Positions 44,468 through 49,548 of a stretch of DNA of 49,548 nt are shown in pieces. The stretch is from Chloroflexota bacterium (GTDB taxonomy: Bacteria; Chloroflexota; Limnocylindria; Limnocylindrales; CSP1-4), in assembly GCA_003142755.1 (NCBI GenBank), contig PLNK01000050.1, positions 2,832 through 52,379 of the forward strand, written 5' to 3'. The first letter of the stretch is position 1. Each line of letters begins with the position of its first letter. The notes beneath the pieces were generated by a model. The model saw nothing but the letters and a program-made list of their open reading frames with translations. It was not told the origin of the DNA and searched no databases. The position numbers and the translations under genes are program-made.

Positions 44468-46089
44468 GATCCAGCCGCCCAGGCCATCCCGGCGTAGCGG
44501 ATCAGGCCCTGTCCGTTCGGCGACGCGCCCAACAAGCCCTTCGCCGCGAGCGAGTAGCCGGCCCCGTAGTCGACGGGTATCACCGGCGCCTGATCCTGGA
44601 CGATCGACTGGGCCGTGTCGAAGGCCTGCTGCATGGCCGTGGCATCGGTCGTCGACAGGGCCGTGGCTATCGCGGAGTCGAAGTCGGTCGAGGCCCAGCG
44701 GCCGAAGTTGTTGGTCTTGCCTGAGCCGAGGAGCAGACCCAGGAAATCGTTGGCGCCCGGATAGTCGGCCACCCAATCCATCTCCCACATCGCGGGCGGG
44801 TTGCTCAGCAGGTTCGCGTTGTAGCTGGTCCAGTCCTCGATCTGGTAGCCGATGTCGATGCCCAGGTTGTCATGCAGCTGCCTGATGATGGCGCCGTCGA
44901 GGGCCGATCCCCCCGTTACGAGCATGATTTTGGGGAAGCCGGCGCCGTCTGGGAAGCCGGCCGCGGCCAGCTCCGATTTGGCCCCGGCGAGGTCGAACTT
45001 GGGACCGTAATCCGAGGTGCTGTGGCCCGGAACGCCCTGCGGGACCATGCCAGTGGCGGGAACCTCGAGCTGGTTGTCCAGCAGGCCGACGATGCGCCGC
45101 CAGTTGATGCCCAGCGCGAAGGCCCGGCGGACATGGACGTCGTTGAACGGGGCCTTGCTCGTGTTGAAGCCGTAGAACTCGACCGACGGTGACGGCTCGA
45201 TGCGCAGCGAAGGGCCGAGGGTCGCGTCGTAGGCGATCCAGGACGCGTCGTAGATGGAGATTGGCGTGTAGTCCAGGTTTCCGGACTCGAATTCTGAGAC
45301 CGGGCTCTTGCCCCCGACACTGCTCAGCACGTTCACTGTGGTGATTGCAGGCTTGCCGGCCCAGTAGTGGGAGTTGGCCGTCAGCGTCGTTTCGGTATCG
45401 GTCAGGGCCGTCAGCACATATGCGCCGCTGCCCACGAACGAGCCGGGATCGAGCATCGAGGGGTGGGAGTCGAGACCCGCGGGCACGACCGCCAGCGTCG
45501 AGCTCGAGGCGATCGCGGCGAAGTCGGCGGCAGGGCTGAGCAGGTCGACCTCCACGTCTGTCGTATTGGTTGCCTTCAGGCCCACGCTCGAGGACGGTCC
45601 ACTCCCCTCTCGGTAGGCGCGGCAGCCGACCACGTCGTCGAGTAGCGAGGCGAGCTGACTTGGTTGCGCGGGATCGATGACCCTCATCCAGCTCGAAACG
45701 ACATCGGTGGCCTTCAAGGCCGAGCCGTCCGAAAACGTGAGCCCCGATCGCATGTGGAACACGACGCGCTTGCCGCCGTTATCGGTCACCCAGCTGGCCG
45801 CCAGGGCGGGCTGGACGCGGCCCGACGGATCTATGGCCGTGAGCGACTCGAAGATCTGGGAGACGATCTGGGCGCTGCCCGCGTCCGACTGGACCGCAGG
45901 GTCGAATGAGGCCGCCGACGGTCCCAGGATCGTCACGCTGTTGCGCGCGGCTGCTGTGGCCAGCGGATGCCAGGCCGCCACGAGCCCAACGGCCGTAGCC
46001 AGAAGGACGGTGGCGCCGACCACGAGCAGCCGGCGAGGACGATCTCTGCGAGCGACTTCGGAGAAAGGCACGAAGTAGGGCGCGCTCAT
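44464..46089 (-). CDS. ABC-type peptide-binding protein (SBP family 5), membrane-anchored
   Basis: The 541-residue protein has a cytoplasmic start, one membrane span (about 20-42) and a family 5 solute-binding domain. It shows LTFSDGSALKATDVVSSWMR, GSGAYVLT and FNDVHVRRAFALGINW. The anchor has no lipobox, so it looks like a signal anchor. No permease or ATPase lies nearby, so the transporter partners are elsewhere or it acts as a sensor. It is followed by a secreted protease gene, suggesting peptide scavenging. ATG 46089 has no ribosome binding site but overlaps the stop of a 15-codon leaderless ORF. Confidence 0.87.
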   Translation of the reverse strand: MSAPYFVPFSEVARRDRPRRLLVVGATVLLATAVGLVAAWHPLATAAARNSVTILGPSAASFDPAVQSDAGSAQIVSQIFESLTAIDPSGRVQPALAASWVTDNGGKRVVFHMRSGLTFSDGSALKATDVVSSWMRVIDPAQPSQLASLLDDVVGCRAYREGSGPSSSVGLKATNTTDVEVDLLSPAADFAAIASSSTLAVVPAGLDSHPSMLDPGSFVGSGAYVLTALTDTETTLTANSHYWAGKPAITTVNVLSSVGGKSPVSEFESGNLDYTPISIYDASWIAYDATLGPSLRIEPSPSVEFYGFNTSKAPFNDVHVRRAFALGINWRRIVGLLDNQLEVPATGMVPQGVPGHSTSDYGPKFDLAGAKSELAAAGFPDGAGFPKIMLVTGGSALDGAIIRQLHDNLGIDIGYQIEDWTSYNANLLSNPPAMWEMDWVADYPGANDFLGLLLGSGKTNNFGRWASTDFDSAIATALSTTDATAMQQAFDTAQSIVQDQAPVIPVDYGAGYSLAAKGLLGASPNGQGLIRYAGMAWAAGS

Positions 46090-46133
46090 CGTGGCATCGC
46101 AGGGGCGACTTGGACGTCGGACAGATCGAGCAT
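46086..46133 (-). CDS. Putative 15-residue leaderless small ORF coupled to the SBP gene
   Basis: ATG 46133 lies six bases after a TATACT hexamer and opens a frame of 15 codons (MLDLSDVQVAPAMPR). Its TGA overlaps the SBP start codon (ATGA). Ribosomes that load at the 5' end could finish this peptide and restart at the SBP gene, which has no Shine-Dalgarno sequence of its own. This is a prediction from spacing alone. Confidence 0.45.
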   Translation of the reverse strand: MLDLSDVQVAPAMPR

Positions 46134-46139
46134 TCCGGG

Positions 46140-46145
46140 AGTATA
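46140..46145 (-). promoter_or_regulatory. Putative -10 box of the SBP-peptidase operon
   Basis: TATACT on the minus strand ends six bases before the small-ORF ATG, matching the box at yebC. A CTGACG 19 bases upstream is a weak -35. It overlaps the 3' end region of the GGDEF gene. Confidence 0.4.
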
Positions 46146-46166
46146 GGATCGTTGGCCGGATTGTCG

Positions 46167-48914
46167 TCAGCCGGGGACGCTGGCGCCCGATGGACGGGTT
46201 GTTTCGCCGCCGGCATTGAGGAGGCGTTGGAGCGTCGCGGATCCCAGGTCGGCCATCAGGGCTATCTCGCCCGCGTAGTCTCGGTCCGCCGCCTTGCCGG
46301 CCGGAACCGCCACTCCAACCACTCCAACCACAGCGCCGGCGATCCACAGCGGCGCCCCGACCCTCGAGACCTCGCCGTCGCGCTCCGCCTGCTGGAGCCC
46401 CGTCTGCCGGGTGCGGTCCCACAGACCGGTACCGCGACTGATCGACTGGGGCTTGGCGAGGAACCCGCCGCTCGCCGCGACCTGGACCAGGCCTGGCTTT
46501 CGAACCCGGCTCGCGCCGCCGGCCGAGGCACCGACTCCGACCAGAGCCGGTCCGGCCACTCCGATCTCATCTGAGAGGGCGACGAAGACGTCAGCCGCCT
46601 CGCACAGGACAGTCAGTCCACGCACTATCGCCGCTGCGGCTTCCTGGACGGTGCCCGCCGCGATGAGGCCTCGCGCTGCCTCTATCCAGCTCGGCGTTGG
46701 CGCCTCGGTTGGGCGCCCGCGCGGCCCGGCTTCCTTCTGGCTGGGCGTCTCACCCCGCTGTCGCTTGGCTCGATAGAGGGCAGCGTCCGCCGCCTCGACC
46801 AGCGCCGCCTTGGTCCGGCCATCAGCCGGCCAGTGCGCGGCGCCGACGGAGACGCTGACGGGTACGCCGAAGCTGCCGACGGACGAGCTGAGCAGCCCCT
46901 CGCGCACGCAAGTGCGAACCCGATCGGCCACCTCGCCCGCATGTGCGCGCGAGGCCCCGAACAGCAGCAGCGCAAACTCGTCGCCGCCGTAGCGGTAGGC
47001 CCGGTCGTTCTGGCGCGTAGCGCTGACAATCGCCGTGCTCACTACCTGAAGCAGTGTGTCGCCGGCCGGGTGGCCATAGGTGTCGTTGAACGTCTTGAAC
47101 GAGTCGAGGTCCATCATCAGCAGCGAGAACGGATCGCCGACCTCGACCATGCTCGCCAGATCACGCTGGAACGTGCCGTGGTTGCGCAGGCCGGTCAGGG
47201 CGTCCAGATCGGCCCGTGACGACACCGTGACATGCGTTTCAGCGTTTTGGAGGGCTATCGAGGCCTGGCCCGCGAAGAGCTTGCTGAGCTCGAACTCATG
47301 CTCGCTGAACTGAGCCCCGGGACCGCCGACGCGCATCAGGTTAAGACTCCCGACCACATCGCCGTGAACGCGGAGCGGCACCACGATGATGTTCTGGACC
47401 GGGCGTGCCTCCCGAGCCACCCGCCGGGCCACGAGTGAAGCTCGACGCGTTTCCGCCGATGCCGGCCGAGCCAGATCGTCGACCGCCTCGGGACCATCAA
47501 CGAGGACGTCATCGCCCACGTCGTTGGCGCAAACGGCATCGCCCCGTCCGATGACCCAGCCGGTCAGACCCTCATCGAGGGGTCGACTATCCGGCGAGTC
47601 GTCCGCCTCCGCGCCCGAACCGGACCGCGTCAGGACCGCCGCGATGCCACCGCTGGCTGGTTCATAGCGGTATATCGTCAGGCGGTCGTAGTGGACCACG
47701 GTGCCGATCGTCTCTGCGATCTGCTCCAGGACGCGCCGCGGATCGAGCGTCGAGACGAGCTGCTCGCTGACATCCAGGAGCTGTCGCTCCGCCGCGACCT
47801 GCTGTTCCAGCAACGTGTGCTGCCGCCCGAGCTCCTCGATGTTGTCCGCGTTCACGATCGCCTGCGCGGCATACCGCCCGAAGATCGAGAGGGCCTGCTC
47901 GTCGTCCGGGCCGTACTTGTCGATGCCCTCCTTGGAGACCACCAGAACGCCTTGCACGGTGTCGCCGTAGGACATGGGGACCAGCAGCAGCGACTCGGGT
48001 CCAAAGGTGGAGCGGAAGATGGAACGCCGCTCGACGGAGGCGTCGGGGATGATCAACGCCTCGTTCCGTTTTGCCACCCAGCCCGGCAGCGTTTCGCCGT
48101 GACCCATCGCCAGGGCCTCGAGCGGCGGCGACTCGATGCCGACGAAGGTGCCCGATGCGGCAACCGCGCGGAAGACGCCTTCCGCATCGAGTCGATAGAC
48201 ACGGACCGTGTCGCAGTCGACCAGACGACCGACCTCGGACACGATCGCTTCGCCGATGGCGGCCACGTCGCGCAGCCGATTGAGACGCAGGCTCAGCTCG
48301 TGGATGGCCGTCAGCCTGTTTGCAAGCGACCGGATCGACGAGTAGAGGCGGGCATTCTGCATCGCCGTCGCCAGTTGACCGGCCAGGCCGGTGGCCAGTC
48401 CGAGGTCGCGGACGGTCCACGGATGCGGGCGCCGGTGAATCACCAGCAGCATCCCGAGCATCTCGCCAGGTATCCGACACGGGACTCCGGCCAGGCCAAC
48501 GATCTCCTCCTGATCCGTGACCTGGCGGATCTCCTCGGCGATCGGGTTGGTCGGATCGTTGAGCGGCACCGCTACGAGTGGGCTCTCCGGCCAGCGCTGC
48601 ATGATCGACTGCAGCGGCGCGGTCACGTGGCGGTCGAACGTTTCCAGAACGTCTCGAGAAACCGAGCGGCTGGCCGTCAGCACAAGAGAGTGATCGGCCT
48701 CCTCGCGCCAGAACGCGGCTCCATCGGCGACGAGAACGAGCTCGACGGAAGCAAGCACCTCGTCGAAGAGACGCTCTCGCGCAGCCCTCTCGGCTCCACT
48801 GTCGAGGAGTTCATGACTGAGCACGTGGATCTCTTCCACGCCGTCAGTTTCGGCCTCGCTGGCCGCTGCCTGCGTCGATCGACCGGACTCCAGTCCGGAC
48901 TGACGGCTTTCCAT
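46167..48914 (-). CDS. Multi-GAF GGDEF diguanylate cyclase
   Basis: The 915-residue protein likely makes cyclic di-GMP in response to signals sensed by GAF domains. GAF-like regions lie at about 45-190, 215-360 and 385-555. The GGDEF domain is at about 570-730, with YGGDEF near 641 and the inhibitory-site motif RQND five residues before it, so both catalysis and product feedback look intact. A further GAF-like region ends the protein (about 755-905), an unusual place. No membrane span or response-regulator domain is seen, so it is cytoplasmic. ATG 48914 has GGAG five bases upstream. Confidence 0.9.
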   Translation of the reverse strand: MESRQSGLESGRSTQAAASEAETDGVEEIHVLSHELLDSGAERAARERLFDEVLASVELVLVADGAAFWREEADHSLVLTASRSVSRDVLETFDRHVTAPLQSIMQRWPESPLVAVPLNDPTNPIAEEIRQVTDQEEIVGLAGVPCRIPGEMLGMLLVIHRRPHPWTVRDLGLATGLAGQLATAMQNARLYSSIRSLANRLTAIHELSLRLNRLRDVAAIGEAIVSEVGRLVDCDTVRVYRLDAEGVFRAVAASGTFVGIESPPLEALAMGHGETLPGWVAKRNEALIIPDASVERRSIFRSTFGPESLLLVPMSYGDTVQGVLVVSKEGIDKYGPDDEQALSIFGRYAAQAIVNADNIEELGRQHTLLEQQVAAERQLLDVSEQLVSTLDPRRVLEQIAETIGTVVHYDRLTIYRYEPASGGIAAVLTRSGSGAEADDSPDSRPLDEGLTGWVIGRGDAVCANDVGDDVLVDGPEAVDDLARPASAETRRASLVARRVAREARPVQNIIVVPLRVHGDVVGSLNLMRVGGPGAQFSEHEFELSKLFAGQASIALQNAETHVTVSSRADLDALTGLRNHGTFQRDLASMVEVGDPFSLLMMDLDSFKTFNDTYGHPAGDTLLQVVSTAIVSATRQNDRAYRYGGDEFALLLFGASRAHAGEVADRVRTCVREGLLSSSVGSFGVPVSVSVGAAHWPADGRTKAALVEAADAALYRAKRQRGETPSQKEAGPRGRPTEAPTPSWIEAARGLIAAGTVQEAAAAIVRGLTVLCEAADVFVALSDEIGVAGPALVGVGASAGGASRVRKPGLVQVAASGGFLAKPQSISRGTGLWDRTRQTGLQQAERDGEVSRVGAPLWIAGAVVGVVGVAVPAGKAADRDYAGEIALMADLGSATLQRLLNAGGETTRPSGASVPG

Positions 48915-49035
48915 GGCCGCTCCATTCTGACGCTTTGCCTAGAAGGCGGCCGAGGCCTCTTGTGTGGGGGCCCGGAGACGCCAACGGGGCCTGACCAACG
49001 GGTCAGATCGCCTCAGCCCGCGCAGGCCGGCGTCG

Positions 49036-49548
49036 TCAGGTCGTCGTGGCCGCGGGGCGGCGTTCTGGGGGTTCGGCGAGGGTTTCGTCGTGGTGGCCTT
49101 CGGCCGCATCGTGCGGGTGCGAGTGGGCGGCTCCGCCATGCTCGTGAAGATGCTCATGGATCAGATTGGCCCGAACGAGCAGATCGCGGTCGGCCAGCAC
49201 GGCGGCGGGCGGGCCGTCGGCAACAACTCGCCCTGCCTCGCTGAGAACTACGACCCGATCGGCGATCAGCGGCACTATATCAAGCTCGTGTGTGGCGACG
49301 ATCAGGGTTCGTCCGGCCTCGCCGAGGCGCTGCATCAGATCGACGAGGACCCACTTCGTGCGTGGGTCGAGTGACGCCGTCGGCTCGTCCAGCAAGATGA
49401 CTTCCGGCCGAAGGGACAGCACCGAGGCGATGGCCGCCCGCTTCTTCTCGCCGCCCGAAAGCTCGAACGGGGCACGATCTGCCAGGTGGGCGATATCCAT
49501 TGCGGCCAGAGCCTCGTCGCAACGCTCACGAACCTCGTCCTTGCTGAG
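49036..49548 (-). CDS. ABC transporter ATP-binding protein, ECF/cobalt type (5' end cut)
   Basis: Only the C-terminal 170 residues lie in the window; the Walker A part is beyond the edge. Visible are the signature ELSGGEKKRAAIASVL, Walker B VILLDEPTASLDP, the switch histidine in VATHELDI, and DGPPAAVLAD, the pattern of CbiO/EcfA energy-coupling ATPases. After residue LLVRANL the tail becomes histidine-rich (HEHLHEHGG, HSHPHD, EGHHDE), which suggests nickel, cobalt or zinc handling. The T and S subunits should lie to the right, outside the window. Confidence 0.87.
   Translation of the reverse strand, partial: LSKDEVRERCDEALAAMDIAHLADRAPFELSGGEKKRAAIASVLSLRPEVILLDEPTASLDPRTKWVLVDLMQRLGEAGRTLIVATHELDIVPLIADRVVVLSEAGRVVADGPPAAVLADRDLLVRANLIHEHLHEHGGAAHSHPHDAAEGHHDETLAEPPERRPAATTT

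Noticed and set aside
1-49548. Insertion sequences, prophage or toxin-antitoxin pairs
   Set aside because: No transposase, integrase, phage structural or toxin motif was found among the reading frames.

Overview
The window is a GC-rich, densely packed bacterial chromosome segment. It carries mainly housekeeping genes with many 1-4 nt stop/start overlaps and frequent GTG and TTG starts. T-box leaders on aminoacyl-tRNA synthetase genes, a TrpR-like (YerC) regulator in front of a his operon, a DUF951 protein, lipoproteins with Thr/Pro linkers and apparently leaderless promoters fit a Chloroflexota-type genome, perhaps near Limnocylindria. This placement is inferred from gene content only. No phage, insertion sequence, CRISPR array or rRNA is visible.

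Layout. 25-3184: divergent yebC (-) and an EF-G-like GTPase (+). 3200-7116: a small membrane protein, a LytR-CpsA-Psr ligase and a secreted GH18 chitinase, closed by a hairpin terminator. 7206-14472: histidine biosynthesis, with hisA (-) divergent from yerC-hisG-D-C-B-H-F-IE (+) across a short region holding a palindrome. 14487-25811: tyrS (-), a class A penicillin-binding protein (+), then leftward murJ and femX, and mutS2, mpg and cvpA. 25966-31205: a leftward translation block infC-rpmI-rplT, then a phenylalanine T-box and pheS-pheT. 31440-34364: a lipoprotein (+), thrS (-) with a threonine T-box, and tRNA-Val(GAC) (-). 34365-35991: a HEAT-repeat gene lying between the tRNA-Val and a decayed copy of the tRNA's 5' half. 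35992-42970: serS, a secreted C39-like protease with a beta-propeller-like lipoprotein, a GT2 glycosyltransferase, an MFS exporter and a DUF951 protein. 43121-49548: a secreted gluzincin protease, a peptide-binding protein, a multi-GAF GGDEF cyclase and the 3' part of an energy-coupling-factor ATPase with a histidine-rich tail.

How the genes work together. Eight adjacent his genes plus hisA cover the pathway except histidinol-phosphatase. PBP, MurJ, the Fem transferase and the LCP ligase all act on the envelope. Translation genes (infC, rpmI, rplT, pheST, thrS, serS, tyrS, yebC, EF-G-like) are scattered through the window, and two are controlled by tRNA-sensing T-boxes.

I see no clearly novel multi-gene defence or metabolic system. 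The items most worth a second look are the duplicated tRNA-Val half bounding the HEAT gene, a leaderless 15-codon ORF coupled to the peptide-binding-protein gene, an AUU start codon for infC, a triple palindrome array after rplT, the his operator candidate, and a ThrRS without a TGS domain. Coordinates, spacings and motif matches were read by eye; no database search or folding program was run.
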